From Bacteroidales bacterium (GTDB lineage: Bacteria > Bacteroidota > Bacteroidia > Bacteroidales > Tenuifilaceae), in the NCBI GenBank assembly GCA_008933525.1, contig WBUV01000006.1, positions 1 to 21,620 on the forward strand: a stretch of DNA of 21,620 nt, given 5' to 3'. The position numbers and the translations under genes are program-made. A model generated the notes under the pieces. That model made no database searches, had not been told where the DNA came from, and was given only the letters and a program-made list of their open reading frames with translations. Of this stretch, positions 1 through 9,128 are shown in pieces (the stretch's first letter is position 1; the number at the start of each line of letters is the position of its first letter).

Positions 1-271
1 CTTCAGGACTCGCCCCGAGAAAAGTAAAGTTGGAGCATGGGCATCGCCACAAAGCACTGTAATTCCAAGCCGCAGATACCTCGAAAACTTAATGTCCGAT
101 TTCGAAGAGGAATTCCACAACAAAAGCATTGCCCGCCCAAAGAATTGGGGTGGTTATATTCTAAAACCCACACTTTTTGAGTTTTGGCAGGGTAGACCTA
201 ACCGCTTACACGATAGAATCCAATACTCATATATCAACGAAAAATGGGTGATTGAAAGACTTGCGCCTTAA
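1..271 (+). CDS. pdxH: Pyridoxamine 5'-phosphate oxidase, C-terminal part (5' end outside window)
   Basis: The first 89 complete codons (frame beginning at base 2) encode the end of PdxH, the FMN enzyme that oxidises pyridoxine or pyridoxamine 5'-phosphate to pyridoxal 5'-phosphate in the cytosol. The visible signature is the family's C-terminal block: RPEKSKVGAWAS near the window edge, WGGY, then EFWQGRPNRLHDRI, and the terminal ERLAP. In characterised PdxH proteins the Arg and His of the RLHDR motif contact the substrate phosphate-pyridine ring; both are present. The gene is cut by the window edge, so its start, promoter and N-terminal FMN residues cannot be judged. Its TAA stop (269-271) overlaps the stop codon of the convergent histidine kinase gene, and there is no terminator hairpin between them. 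Confidence 0.95.
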   Translation, partial: FRTRPEKSKVGAWASPQSTVIPSRRYLENLMSDFEEEFHNKSIARPKNWGGYILKPTLFEFWQGRPNRLHDRIQYSYINEKWVIERLAP

Positions 272-3200
272 CCTATAAGTTTGTTAATCTTATCGAAAAG
301 AGCCTCGGAGTCGAGTGGTTTTGTGATATAATCGTCGCAACCACTTTCGATACTTTTATTTAGTTCCGATTGTAAAGCATAGGCAGTTTGAGCAATGATA
401 GGCAAATCAGGCTTAACTTTTTTGAACTCTATTGCAAGGTCATAACCATCGGCATCGGGCAATCTAATATCTAGCAGAACCAGATCAATAGTTTTTTCCT
501 GTTTGAATAGCCTGCGAGCTTGATTAGCGCTAGATGCAAAAATAATACGGGCTCCTTTTCGTTCCAAAATCCTTTCAAAGTAGAGGCGGATGTCCTTGGT
601 ATCCTCAACAACAAGTATAGTTTTCCCTTTCAAAGAGAAACTCTCTCCTCTAAAATCTTTACTATCTTTCTTGGGATGAAAAGAATCGTTTTCTTCGTCA
701 ATTATGTATGGTATAGTAAAGAAGAACTCGGAACCCTCTCCCACCAAACTTTCTACCCATATATGCCCCCCAAGTAACTCAACCAACCCCTTAGAGATTG
801 CTAAACCAAGACCCGAACCACCGTATAATCTGGTATACGAATCGTCGGCTTGTCGGAACCTTTCAAAAATAAGCATCTGGTTCTCCTCCGATATTCCAAT
901 CCCTGTATCTTTTACATAGCATTGTATTCGTGGTAAATGGTCGTCAATAATTACAGTGTAACCAAACTTGATGTTTCCGCTTGGAGTAAACTTAATGGCA
1001 TTGCTAAGAAAGTTAGTTAGTATTTGTCGAATACGAACGGGATCGGAGTATACACTGAATGGTGAAGGATTTGCTAGTTCTGGGCGGAAAAGCATTGTTT
1101 GAACATTCTCTTTTGTTTTAAGTTGAGTAGAAAAGACCAAAAACAACTCCTCCATTAGCTGATTCAAATCGAAATAACTCTTCGCCAAACGCAGTTGATT
1201 TGATTGAATTTTTGAAATATCGATAATATCCTCAATTAGTGACAACAACTGGTTACCGCTATTCTGGATTAAATCAACATATTGCTTTCCTGTTTCGGAG
1301 AGCTGTTCGTCGGCCTTAATAAGTTGAATAAACCCAAGCACAGCATTCATCGGGGAGCGAATCTCGTGGCTCATATTCGAAAGGAATGCGGTTTTAAGCC
1401 TATCGGACTCTTCGGCTTTCTCCTTTGCTCGTATTAACTCCTGCTCTGTACGTTTACGTTCACTGATATCATTTGCAATCCCAACAAGTGCCATTGGCAA
1501 TCCATCGTCGTCGAAAACACACGATGTGGAAAGGTAAATTGGGAAAACGGAGCCATCCTTCTTCACATTAATCAACTCGCCCTGCCATCCAGTTTTAATT
1601 GTTTCCTCCAAAATTGTTTGACCATGCTCCATTTCTGCATCAATAGGTTTTAGTAGCGAAGCATTTTTGCCCACAATTTCTTCGAGCGAATATCCGTATA
1701 TGCTTGTAAACGCTGGATTAACGTACAAGAAATTATTGTTTAAATCCGTAATTGATATACTGTCGTGAACATTGGTTACTGCTTGTGCCAACATACGAAC
1801 CTCTTCTTCAACTTTCTTTCTCTGAGTTATATCTCTCTGAAGTACAAGAAAGATATTATTTCCCGAAGGCACTATTCGTGTTTCGTAGTAGTAGGTTTCA
1901 TTGCTAAAAATGACCTGATATTCAAATGTTTCGAGAGCAAACCCTTGTTTACCATTGGAAATTGCAAGGGTAAACTTATCAAAAACATCTTGTGGATAAA
2001 TCTCCTTTAACGATTTGCCGAGCATTTCAATGGTTAACGTAGGATAAAAACTTTGCTCGGTAGGTGCAAAATCAATAAGTAAACAATTCTCTGTGATCCG
2101 GAAAAGCTGATCGGGAATTGCGGAAACCATAGCCCTAAATTTCTCCTCGCTATCGCGAACCGAGTCGATTGCAAGTTTTCGATCGGTGATATCGAGAATT
2201 ACACCATCGATATAGTAGATCTCCTTGTTGGCGCCATAATTAACTCTTGTTTGATTTCTGACCCATATCTTAGATCCATCTACCTTTTGCATCTCCTCCT
2301 CGCTAGGCAAATTAAGATCATCGTTACCTTTTTCAACTAAGTCTGTGATAAAATCATTATTTGTAAAGGCAGAGATATTTTGTCCTATCAATTTGTCGAC
2401 AGATATAAACCCAAGTATATTAGCAAATGCAGGATTGGAGTATATTATATCGCCGGAGGGTGATAATCGGTATAATCCTACGGGGATTTGCTCGGTTAAA
2501 CTCCTATACTTATCCTCGCTCTCCTTAAGTATGGCTTCGGCATTCTTTCGCTCCGAAACTTCGCGAGCCATGGCCATGACAACCTGCAAGCCAAAGTAAG
2601 TTCCCTTGCTAAGAATTATTTCGTTTGGGATAGCATCGCCATTCTTTTTTCGACCCCAGAATTCCAATGTTTGGCTGTGACCTTGATATGCTAATTTTAA
2701 CTTTCGTTTTATCTCCGAAAAATCGTTCATTTCGGGCTCTGCAATATCTTCGGGAGTAAGACCAACTATCTCTTCCTTTGAATAGCCGTACATCTTTTGT
2801 CCATTAACATTGACATCCAGAAATACTCCACTGGAGTCAAGGATGTAAATGGCCTCACTGGCATTATCGAATAAACCTCGGTAGCTCTCCTCGCTTTCTC
2901 GAATAGCCTTTTCAGTTTCCTTTCTAAGGCTAATATCGCGAATAAATACTATTGTAATGGTATCGCCCTGAAGGACGGTTAGGTTGACGTTAAACTCAAC
3001 AGGTACGGGCTCATTATTCGAATTCACAAGGACAGTTTCGTAAATTGAGGGTTCTACGCTCCCATTAAGGCGTCGTTCGTATCTGCTCAATATTTTACTG
3101 CGCTCATTAGGATGTACAAATTTTGTGATAGGCTGCCCAATAAAAACATCTGGAGTAATGGAAAGCATCTCCAAAATTCTAGGGTTTGCGTAAGTAATCA

Positions 3201-4065
3201 ATCCTTCCTTCGCGTATATAATTCCATCGTTTGAGTTCTCAACTAAAATCTGATACTTTTCCATCGAGTCAAAAAGAGCCTCTTCGGCCTGCTTTGCCCT
3301 CGATATATCAGTTGAAACATCGAGTATTCCGAAATTTCCATCAGGAAAAATTACCCGAGCCTCGTGAAGCTGAACATAACGTTTACTGCCGTCCTTCCTA
3401 TAGTTGTAAACCTCTGTTATAAGTGATTCTCCATTGATTATTCTTCGGATATTTATATCAACCTGAGGCTTAATATCGTCAGAAACTAAATCGTGAAACC
3501 TCATTTTAATCAATTCCTGTGGGTTATACCCCAACATTTCGCCAGCAGCTTGATTTGTGAAAAGAATATTCCCATGATGATCGGCCAACAAAATTCCGTT
3601 GGGTGACTGTTCAAAGAGAATCCGCCATGCTTGCTCTTCGGGAATAATTTTTTTTAACCGAACATGATTAGAGTTTACGTTCTTATCGGAGAAAGTTGAT
3701 GCAAAAACCTGCATCCGCTTAATACTTGTTAGTTCAATTACTAATTCCAACTCTCGGCTAGTACACGAAGTGCTAATTTGATTTGATTCACAGATAATGT
3801 CAAACTCATCGGAATGCTTCAGAATATCTCCATCCAGATAGTAAACAAAAGGCTTATCGAGATATTTTTTTGAAAGTGATATTAATATGTCTTTCTGATT
3901 TAAACTTGAAACACCTATTATGCAAACATTAAAACTAGGCAAATCAATATCGGAGGCTATATTCTCCATAACAACACATGAATAACCTAATCCTTCCAAT
4001 GAATCCTGAAAACTCTCCAATGGAAGGACCCCGTTCACTATCAGTATTGCTACCTTTGAAGCCAT
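268..4065 (-). CDS. Hybrid sensor histidine kinase with six PAS domains and C-terminal receiver
   Basis: A 1265-residue hybrid kinase for phosphorelay signalling. Residues 1-130 look like a degenerate receiver-type alpha/beta fold without an obvious phospho-acceptor Asp. Six PAS units follow at about 144-264, 265-387, 388-513, 514-636, 637-755 and 756-876, mostly ending in the DIS/DIT-x-RK linker. The HisKA helix has the phospho-accepting His900 in SHEIRSPMN. The ATPase domain shows an N box (QILTNFLSNAIKF), DTGIGI, FERFRQ and GGSGLGLAISKG. The C-terminal receiver (about 1143-1262) has Asp1199 in LLDIRLP, with VVED and a late TKPLD lysine. I see no membrane segment or signal peptide, so it is probably cytosolic and senses intracellular ligands or redox. 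No DNA-binding output domain is present; phosphate presumably passes to a separate partner not seen here. The ATG at 4063-4065 is the first in frame, with AAAAGG about 8 bases upstream. Confidence 0.93.
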   Translation of the reverse strand: MASKVAILIVNGVLPLESFQDSLEGLGYSCVVMENIASDIDLPSFNVCIIGVSSLNQKDILISLSKKYLDKPFVYYLDGDILKHSDEFDIICESNQISTSCTSRELELVIELTSIKRMQVFASTFSDKNVNSNHVRLKKIIPEEQAWRILFEQSPNGILLADHHGNILFTNQAAGEMLGYNPQELIKMRFHDLVSDDIKPQVDINIRRIINGESLITEVYNYRKDGSKRYVQLHEARVIFPDGNFGILDVSTDISRAKQAEEALFDSMEKYQILVENSNDGIIYAKEGLITYANPRILEMLSITPDVFIGQPITKFVHPNERSKILSRYERRLNGSVEPSIYETVLVNSNNEPVPVEFNVNLTVLQGDTITIVFIRDISLRKETEKAIRESEESYRGLFDNASEAIYILDSSGVFLDVNVNGQKMYGYSKEEIVGLTPEDIAEPEMNDFSEIKRKLKLAYQGHSQTLEFWGRKKNGDAIPNEIILSKGTYFGLQVVMAMAREVSERKNAEAILKESEDKYRSLTEQIPVGLYRLSPSGDIIYSNPAFANILGFISVDKLIGQNISAFTNNDFITDLVEKGNDDLNLPSEEEMQKVDGSKIWVRNQTRVNYGANKEIYYIDGVILDITDRKLAIDSVRDSEEKFRAMVSAIPDQLFRITENCLLIDFAPTEQSFYPTLTIEMLGKSLKEIYPQDVFDKFTLAISNGKQGFALETFEYQVIFSNETYYYETRIVPSGNNIFLVLQRDITQRKKVEEEVRMLAQAVTNVHDSISITDLNNNFLYVNPAFTSIYGYSLEEIVGKNASLLKPIDAEMEHGQTILEETIKTGWQGELINVKKDGSVFPIYLSTSCVFDDDGLPMALVGIANDISERKRTEQELIRAKEKAEESDRLKTAFLSNMSHEIRSPMNAVLGFIQLIKADEQLSETGKQYVDLIQNSGNQLLSLIEDIIDISKIQSNQLRLAKSYFDLNQLMEELFLVFSTQLKTKENVQTMLFRPELANPSPFSVYSDPVRIRQILTNFLSNAIKFTPSGNIKFGYTVIIDDHLPRIQCYVKDTGIGISEENQMLIFERFRQADDSYTRLYGGSGLGLAISKGLVELLGGHIWVESLVGEGSEFFFTIPYIIDEENDSFHPKKDSKDFRGESFSLKGKTILVVEDTKDIRLYFERILERKGARIIFASSANQARRLFKQEKTIDLVLLDIRLPDADGYDLAIEFKKVKPDLPIIAQTAYALQSELNKSIESGCDDYITKPLDSEALFDKINKLIG

Positions 4066-4122
4066 AAAAACAGCCTTTTACGGTTGTAATTTATAATAAT
4101 TTTTCCAATTGTATCATGCACA

Positions 4123-4153
4123 CAAAAAAAAACCCTGCGAAAAAACGCAGGGT
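4123..4153 (-). terminator. Rho-independent terminator behind glnA
   Basis: An 8-bp stem (4132-4139 with 4146-4153, ACCCTGCG/CGCAGGGT) closes a six-base A loop. Read on the minus strand it is followed by nine T residues (A tract 4124-4132, whose last base is also the outer stem pair). It lies 25 bases after the glnA stop and before the histidine kinase gene, so the kinase probably depends on read-through or its own promoter. Confidence 0.9.
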
Positions 4154-4177
4154 CTTAAGTTTTGTTGAATATTTTTC

Positions 4178-5683
4178 CTATGCAATATGGATATACTGCT
4201 CAACCAGTGTCTTAATTTCGTCATCCTTCCCGTAAATCCTCTCGCTTAAACCTTTGTCGTTGAACGATTTCAACTTCTTGATTTTAGAATCAATCATTCC
4301 TTTTGGGAAGATACCATCGGCTTCAAAGATTGCTCGCTTCTTGTCCAAAATTTCAGCAGACTCGAAACACGATGCTGGTAATTGATTTAACGATGCTAAT
4401 TTATCTTTGAATTCAGGGCTAAATATATTTACGTGAGCATATAGTTTCTCAGCCATTTCCAATGAATCGGCACGACGAATACCGTTCAACGAAGCAATAA
4501 TTAATCCGGCAACAGTTAAATGAGGATCGGCGGAACCATCTGCAACACGGAACTCGTAAGTTTGCTTGCTTTCCTTTGGACCTTGACACCCACATTCAAC
4601 AGGATTAGCATCAGCAATCATATTGTTAGCTCCAGTCCAACCAAGAGGAACACGCACAACAACCGAACGGTTTCTATCGCCCCAGCATATATAGGTTGGA
4701 GCCTCTTGATGTGGCACTAAGCGCAAGTATGAAGTAGGTATTGTATTTCCAAAAGCAGTTAAAGCATCAGCAGAATCAAGGATTCCTGCAATCATTCTCT
4801 TAGCTAAAGGACTTAGCTTATTGTCCTCTACTAGCAAATTGTGTCCATCCTTCTCAATTAACATATGGAAATGCAGTCCGCTACCGGCTTTACCTACAAT
4901 GATTTTTGGTGCATAACTAATCTCAACGCCGTAGCGATATCCTAGCATACGTACAATCCACTTAGCTATTACCAATTGGTCAACAGCATCCTCAGCATTG
5001 GTGGGTAAAAACTCTATCTCGTGTTGTTCATAGAGCTTATCCTCGGTCATAAAGCAGCCCACCTCGGAGTGTCCGTATTTAATTTTTCCACCCGCCTGAG
5101 CAACGTAAAGCAACGCCTCGCGACGAAGGTTTTCGTACTTTGCGTATGGCTCCGATGCATGGTATCCCTTCTGGTCAACTCCTGGGTAAGAGTCCTCACG
5201 ATCGCTAATAACATAGTACTCCAACTCAGCCAAAGCCTTGAAAGTGTAGCCCGTTTCTTTTCTAAATAAATCGTGAGCTTTGCGAAGCACATTTTCAGGA
5301 GAACTCTCAAGTGGTTTACCGGTATTATCGTAGAAAGAGCAAAGAATATCAATTGCAGGAACTTCGGAGAATGGATTCACAAAAGCAGTACGGTAACGAG
5401 GTATTACGTATAAATCGCTACTACCTGCCTCAATGAATGAGAAAAGGCTACTGCCATCGACACGTTCACCTGCTGATAATATAGAATCAAGATGATCCTT
5501 TGATGTTATAACAAAATTCAGTGTTTTTAACTTTCCATCCTCTGCCACATAGCGGAAGTTTACCATTTCAATATCATTCTCCTCACAAAAGCGAATAATA
5601 TCGGCCTTAGTGAATTCTGATGCTGGCTTTTTCAGGAAACGAACCAACTGGTTAGGGTTCATTAAGATTTCTGAATCGTTCAT
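4178..5683 (-). CDS. glnA: Glutamine synthetase, type I-like
   Basis: A 501-residue cytosolic enzyme that should make glutamine from glutamate, ammonia and ATP. The metal and substrate ligands of the type I family can be placed: E153 and E155 (ELEYY), E207 and E222 (HSEVG, EQHEIEF), H271 and H273 (GSGLHFHM), R321 and E327 (RLVPHQEAP), R339 and R344 (DRNRSVVVRVP), E377 and R379 (YEFRV). It differs from the enteric enzyme in three ways. There is an extra stretch around 210-220 between the two glutamate motifs. There is an insertion of about 20 residues after RVP (347-370) that contains a CGC pair. The NLYDLP adenylylation site is not visible, so control by adenylylation is unlikely. The chosen ATG (5681-5683) is the first in frame; M8 is a possible later start. 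A -7-like element and palindromes lie upstream and a terminator downstream, suggesting a single-gene unit. Confidence 0.88.
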   Translation of the reverse strand: MNDSEILMNPNQLVRFLKKPASEFTKADIIRFCEENDIEMVNFRYVAEDGKLKTLNFVITSKDHLDSILSAGERVDGSSLFSFIEAGSSDLYVIPRYRTAFVNPFSEVPAIDILCSFYDNTGKPLESSPENVLRKAHDLFRKETGYTFKALAELEYYVISDREDSYPGVDQKGYHASEPYAKYENLRREALLYVAQAGGKIKYGHSEVGCFMTEDKLYEQHEIEFLPTNAEDAVDQLVIAKWIVRMLGYRYGVEISYAPKIIVGKAGSGLHFHMLIEKDGHNLLVEDNKLSPLAKRMIAGILDSADALTAFGNTIPTSYLRLVPHQEAPTYICWGDRNRSVVVRVPLGWTGANNMIADANPVECGCQGPKESKQTYEFRVADGSADPHLTVAGLIIASLNGIRRADSLEMAEKLYAHVNIFSPEFKDKLASLNQLPASCFESAEILDKKRAIFEADGIFPKGMIDSKIKKLKSFNDKGLSERIYGKDDEIKTLVEQYIHIA

Positions 5684-5714
5684 TTTCAGCTATTTTTAAA
5701 TTTTTAAATTTCGT

Positions 5715-5722
5715 CAAAACTA
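5715..5722 (-). promoter_or_regulatory. Possible glnA promoter -7 element
   Basis: Read on the minus strand the bases are TAGTTTTG, a full match to the Bacteroidota -7 consensus TAnnTTTG, 32 bases before the glnA ATG. No convincing TTTG or TTG -33 element stands 19-21 bases further upstream, so support is from the -7 element and its position only. Confidence 0.4.
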
Positions 5723-5729
5723 ATAAATG

Positions 5730-5767
5730 TTAAGTACTTAAATAGCTTTGGGTTAATGTTTCTTAAC
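5730..5767. promoter_or_regulatory. Paired palindromes upstream of glnA, candidate operator
   Basis: A 12-bp perfect palindrome TTAAGTACTTAA (5730-5741) is followed eleven bases later by an inverted repeat GTTAA-N6-TTAAC (5752-5767). Both lie directly upstream of the candidate glnA -7 element, where an activator or repressor would bind. The A+T-rich background makes short palindromes common, so an operator role is an inference. Confidence 0.3.
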
Positions 5768-5829
5768 ATCATTTTATAAGCAAAAACTAGGCGATTAGAT
5801 GTTTTTTCTTCAAATAAGACAATATTTAA

Positions 5830-5862
5830 AACAAAAGCCCGCAATCAATAAAGATGCGGGCT
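5830..5862 (-). terminator. Terminator behind valS
   Basis: An 8-bp stem AGCCCGCA (5836-5843) and TGCGGGCT (5855-5862) with an 11-base loop. On the minus strand it is followed by TTTTGTTTTAAA. It sits 25 bases beyond the valS stop and separates valS from glnA. Confidence 0.85.
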
Positions 5863-5887
5863 GCTTGCCGAATATTTTTATAGAATT

Positions 5888-8524
5888 CTATTTTAAACTA
5901 GATATTCTTTCTTCCAGCGTTTTAATTTTATCAAGCGCATCGGCCTGCTTTTTGCGCTCAAGGTCAACAACATTTGCAGGGGCACTATTTACAAAGCGTT
6001 CGTTGCTCAACTTCTTCATTACGCTTTCCAAAAATCCTTTTGTATAATTAAGTTCCTCCATCAACTTAGCTTTCTCCTCCTCGGCATCTACAAATCCTTC
6101 CAAAGGAACATAAACCTCTAGGTTACCAACCATGAACGACGCTGCGCCATCAATTTTGGAATCAACATAACTGAGGTTTTCTAATCCTGCTAGTTTTACA
6201 ATAACGGCCTCGTGTCCTCCATTCAATTTTGAGTTTGTACGGATTGATGTTGATAGTTGCTGTTTAATGGCAATATTTTTCTCTTGACGGATTGTCCTTA
6301 CCCCCGCAATTATCTCCTTAACCTTCTCGAACTGCTCAAGGATGCTAGCATCGTAGCCATTGGATTTTGGCATTAGGCTAACCATTATACTCTCACCATC
6401 GTTGCGTTCGCGTAGGTGTTGCCATAGTTCCTCTGTAATAAATGGCATGTATGGATGAAGCAACGAAAGTATTTTCTCGAATATCTCAAGGGTTGCCCTG
6501 TATGTTTGGCCATCGATTGGTTGTCCGTAAGCAGGCTTTATAATCTCTAAGTACCACGATGAGAACTCATCCCAAAATAGCTTATATAGATTCATCAAAG
6601 CCTCAGAAATACGATACTTGTCGAAATCGTCGTCGGCCTGCTCAATTGCCTTATTTAACTGGTTGTTAAACCACTCTATTCCTGCACGTGCTGATTCGGG
6701 CTGTGCACCAGTTTCATCTACCTGCCAACCTTTAACCAAACGGAATGCATTCCAAATCTTGTTGCAGAAGTTACGTCCTTGCTCGGTTAGTGCCTCATCG
6801 AAAAGCAAATCGTTACCTGCAGGCGAGCATAGTAACATACCAACACGTACTCCATCAGCCCCATATTTCGCCATCAGGTCAATTGGGTCGGGTGAGTTGC
6901 CAAGTTGCTTACTCATTTTACGGTGCAAATGGTCGCGCACAATACCTGTAAGGTAAACGTTGCGGAAAGGCTTTTCGCCCATATACTCGTAACCAGCAAT
7001 AATCATACGTGCCACCCAGAAGAAAAGAATTTCCGGAGCGGTAATCAAATCGTTAGTTGGGTAGTAATACTTAATATCCTTATTGTTTGGCTCTAAAATT
7101 CCGTTGAAAACGGAAATTGGCCACAACCAAGAACTGAACCAAGTGTCGAGCACATCCTCATCCTGACGTAAATCAGAAATCTTAAGGTTGGCATTTCCTG
7201 TTTCTTTCTTAGCCAGTTCAAGCGCCTCTTCCTCAGTATTTGCTACAACATAGCCACCCTCTGGCAAGTACCATGCAGGAATACGATGACCCCACCACAA
7301 TTGGCGTGAAAGACACCAATCCTTCACATTCTCCATCCAGTGGCGGTAAGTATTCACAAACTTAGGAGGGTAAAGTTCTATATCGCCATTGATAACTGAA
7401 TCCAGAGCGGGTTGCGATAATTCCTTCATACGGAGGAACCACTGCATGGATAGTTTTGGCTCAATAACAGCATCAGTACGCTCGCTAAAGCCAACTTTGT
7501 TAACGTAATCTTCAATTTTTGCAAGATTTCCGGCCTTCTCCAAATCGCCAACAATAACCTTTCGAACCTCGAACCGGTCCATTCCAACGTAAAGTTTGGC
7601 TGCAGGACTTAGCGTTCCATTATCGTTAAAAATATCGATAGACTGAAGCCTGTGTTTCTCACCCAACATATAATCGTTGATATCGTGGGCTGGAGTAACT
7701 TTTAGTGCTCCAGTTCCAAACTCCATATCAACATAATCATCGTAAATAATAGGCACACTGCGGTTGATAAGCGGCACAATAACATGTTTACCCTTTAAGT
7801 GCGCATAGCGTGGATCGTTTGGATTAACGCACACTGCAGTATCGCCAAGGATGGTCTCGGGACGAGTAGTTGCAATGGTTACAAAACCATCCTCTCCATC
7901 AATCTTATACTTTAAGTAGTATATTTTGCTCTGAACCTCGCGGTATATCACCTCCTCGTCGGAAACAGCAGTTTTAGCCTGTGGATCCCAGTTAACCATT
8001 CGAACTCCACGGTATATCTTGCCTTTTCTGTAAAGGTCAACAAAAACATGGATAACGCTCTCCGAAAGGGTGTCGTCCATGGTAAAAAAGGTACGATCCC
8101 AGTCGCAGGATGCTCCCAGTTTTTTAAGCTGTTCTAGAATAATGCCTCCGTGCTTTTCCTTCCATTCCCAAGCATGCTTCAAAAACTCATCGCGAGAAAG
8201 TGTAGCCTTATCGATACCCTCGGACTTAAGTTTGTTTACAACTTTAGCCTCGGTTGCAATTGAAGCGTGGTCAGTTCCAGGAACCCAGCAAGCATTCTTG
8301 CCCTTCATACGGGCACGACGGACCAGTACATCCTGCAATGTATTGTTCAACATATGCCCCATATGCAACACACCGGTTACGTTGGGTGGTGGGATTACAA
8401 TACAGTACGGCTCACGCTCATCGGGAGTAGAGTGGAAAAACCCTTTATCCATCCAGTACTTGTACCACTTGTCCTCAACCTCAATAGGGTTGTACTTTGC
8501 CGAAAGTTCCTTAGTATTATTCAT
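5888..8524 (-). CDS. valS: Valyl-tRNA synthetase
   Basis: An 878-residue class I aminoacyl-tRNA synthetase that charges tRNA(Val) with valine in the cytosol. The HIGH motif is HMGH at 54-57 within [13 protein letters not shown], and the KMSKS loop reads KMSKQ at 536-540. The CP1 editing domain, which clears Thr-tRNA(Val), is marked by [13 protein letters not shown]. The anticodon-binding helical domain follows (about 640-790), and a C-terminal coiled coil begins near 810 ([11 protein letters not shown]) and runs to the end, as is typical of ValRS. Length and domain order are complete. The start is the first ATG, 25 bases behind a -7 element. The gene is divergent from the small exported protein at 8679, and its own terminator suggests monocistronic expression. 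Confidence 0.98.
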   Translation of the reverse strand: MNNTKELSAKYNPIEVEDKWYKYWMDKGFFHSTPDEREPYCIVIPPPNVTGVLHMGHMLNNTLQDVLVRRARMKGKNACWVPGTDHASIATEAKVVNKLKSEGIDKATLSRDEFLKHAWEWKEKHGGIILEQLKKLGASCDWDRTFFTMDDTLSESVIHVFVDLYRKGKIYRGVRMVNWDPQAKTAVSDEEVIYREVQSKIYYLKYKIDGEDGFVTIATTRPETILGDTAVCVNPNDPRYAHLKGKHVIVPLINRSVPIIYDDYVDMEFGTGALKVTPAHDINDYMLGEKHRLQSIDIFNDNGTLSPAAKLYVGMDRFEVRKVIVGDLEKAGNLAKIEDYVNKVGFSERTDAVIEPKLSMQWFLRMKELSQPALDSVINGDIELYPPKFVNTYRHWMENVKDWCLSRQLWWGHRIPAWYLPEGGYVVANTEEEALELAKKETGNANLKISDLRQDEDVLDTWFSSWLWPISVFNGILEPNNKDIKYYYPTNDLITAPEILFFWVARMIIAGYEYMGEKPFRNVYLTGIVRDHLHRKMSKQLGNSPDPIDLMAKYGADGVRVGMLLCSPAGNDLLFDEALTEQGRNFCNKIWNAFRLVKGWQVDETGAQPESARAGIEWFNNQLNKAIEQADDDFDKYRISEALMNLYKLFWDEFSSWYLEIIKPAYGQPIDGQTYRATLEIFEKILSLLHPYMPFITEELWQHLRERNDGESIMVSLMPKSNGYDASILEQFEKVKEIIAGVRTIRQEKNIAIKQQLSTSIRTNSKLNGGHEAVIVKLAGLENLSYVDSKIDGAASFMVGNLEVYVPLEGFVDAEEEKAKLMEELNYTKGFLESVMKKLSNERFVNSAPANVVDLERKKQADALDKIKTLEERISSLK

Positions 8525-8548
8525 TTGTCATTAAAAAAAGTCGAACCG

Positions 8549-8556
8549 CAAAAATA
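8549..8556 (-). promoter_or_regulatory. Probable valS promoter -7 element
   Basis: Minus-strand TATTTTTG followed by C matches TAnnTTTG completely and lies 25 bases before the valS ATG. A -33 TTTG is not evident at the usual distance. Confidence 0.4.
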
Positions 8557-8678
8557 ATAAAAAAATAAAGGAGAAGCTTAATCGTTAAAACTTATAACCA
8601 AGATTGTAGACGATTACTTTTACTAATGTTCTAAAGTGGCATAAAATATGTTTATGCTATGGAGTAAATAAAAATATC

Positions 8679-9074
8679 ATGAAAAAAATAGCACTAATTC
8701 TATTGACATTTGCCGCTTTTGCTGTTACTGCACAGGAATTTTCTAAATCTATTCCCGATTGGTACAACAATCCGCCAAAATCGAATAAGAAATACTATGG
8801 CGCAGGAGTGGGAACATCAAAGGCAATAGATATTGCAGAAAGTAAAGCAATGCTTGATGCCAAAACCAACATTGCAGAGCAAGTTGGTAAAGTTAAATAC
8901 AGCAACAAAAAAATTACGACCAAGGTGGGTGTTAACGATAAGCAGGAAGAAACCTTCCAAAGCAAGCAGATTGAAGCAGAACTTACCGATGTGAGGCTTA
9001 TTAAAAAGGTAGTTATGCAGGACGGCGATAACTATTCAGTTTACGTTTTATGTGAAATGAAAAAGAACAAATAG
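8679..9074 (+). CDS. Small exported LPP20-like protein
   Basis: A 131-residue protein with a Sec signal peptide (Lys-Lys start, hydrophobic run, probable cleavage after VTA before QEF, about residues 1-19). It lacks a lipobox Cys, so it should be periplasmic or released rather than lipid-anchored. The mature part starts with PDWYNNPP and continues YYGAGVGTSKAIDIAESKA, then an Ala-rich stretch DAKTNIAEQ. This is the pattern of the LPP20/LPP20-like family, whose function is unknown; members often occur in cell-envelope proteins. It stands alone: divergent from valS, and ended by a strong hairpin shared with the convergent gene. TATGTTTA (8648-8655) resembles a -7 element with one mismatch. Confidence 0.75.
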   Translation: MKKIALILLTFAAFAVTAQEFSKSIPDWYNNPPKSNKKYYGAGVGTSKAIDIAESKAMLDAKTNIAEQVGKVKYSNKKITTKVGVNDKQEETFQSKQIEAELTDVRLIKKVVMQDGDNYSVYVLCEMKKNK

Positions 9075-9082
9075 GCAAAATA

Positions 9083-9109
9083 CCTTCAAGGGTTTAAAAC
9101 CCTTGAAGG
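9083..9109. terminator. Bidirectional terminator between convergent genes
   Basis: A perfect 10-bp stem, CCTTCAAGGG (9083-9092) and CCCTTGAAGG (9100-9109), with a seven-base TTTAAAA loop. ATTTT follows on the plus strand (9111-9115) and TATTTT on the minus strand, so it can stop both the gene ending at 9074 and the gene ending at 9129. Confidence 0.88.
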
Positions 9110-9128
9110 CATTTTCTGAAAATTTCTA

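Noticed and set aside
6905..6919. KMSKQ instead of KMSKS in ValRS as a defect
   Set aside because: The last position of this loop varies among class I synthetases, and the lysines that matter are kept.
8070..8534. 154-codon open frame on the plus strand opposite valS
   Set aside because: It lies fully antisense to the conserved N-terminal part of ValRS and has no recognisable domain. Similar long shadows occur opposite valS, glnA and gatD.
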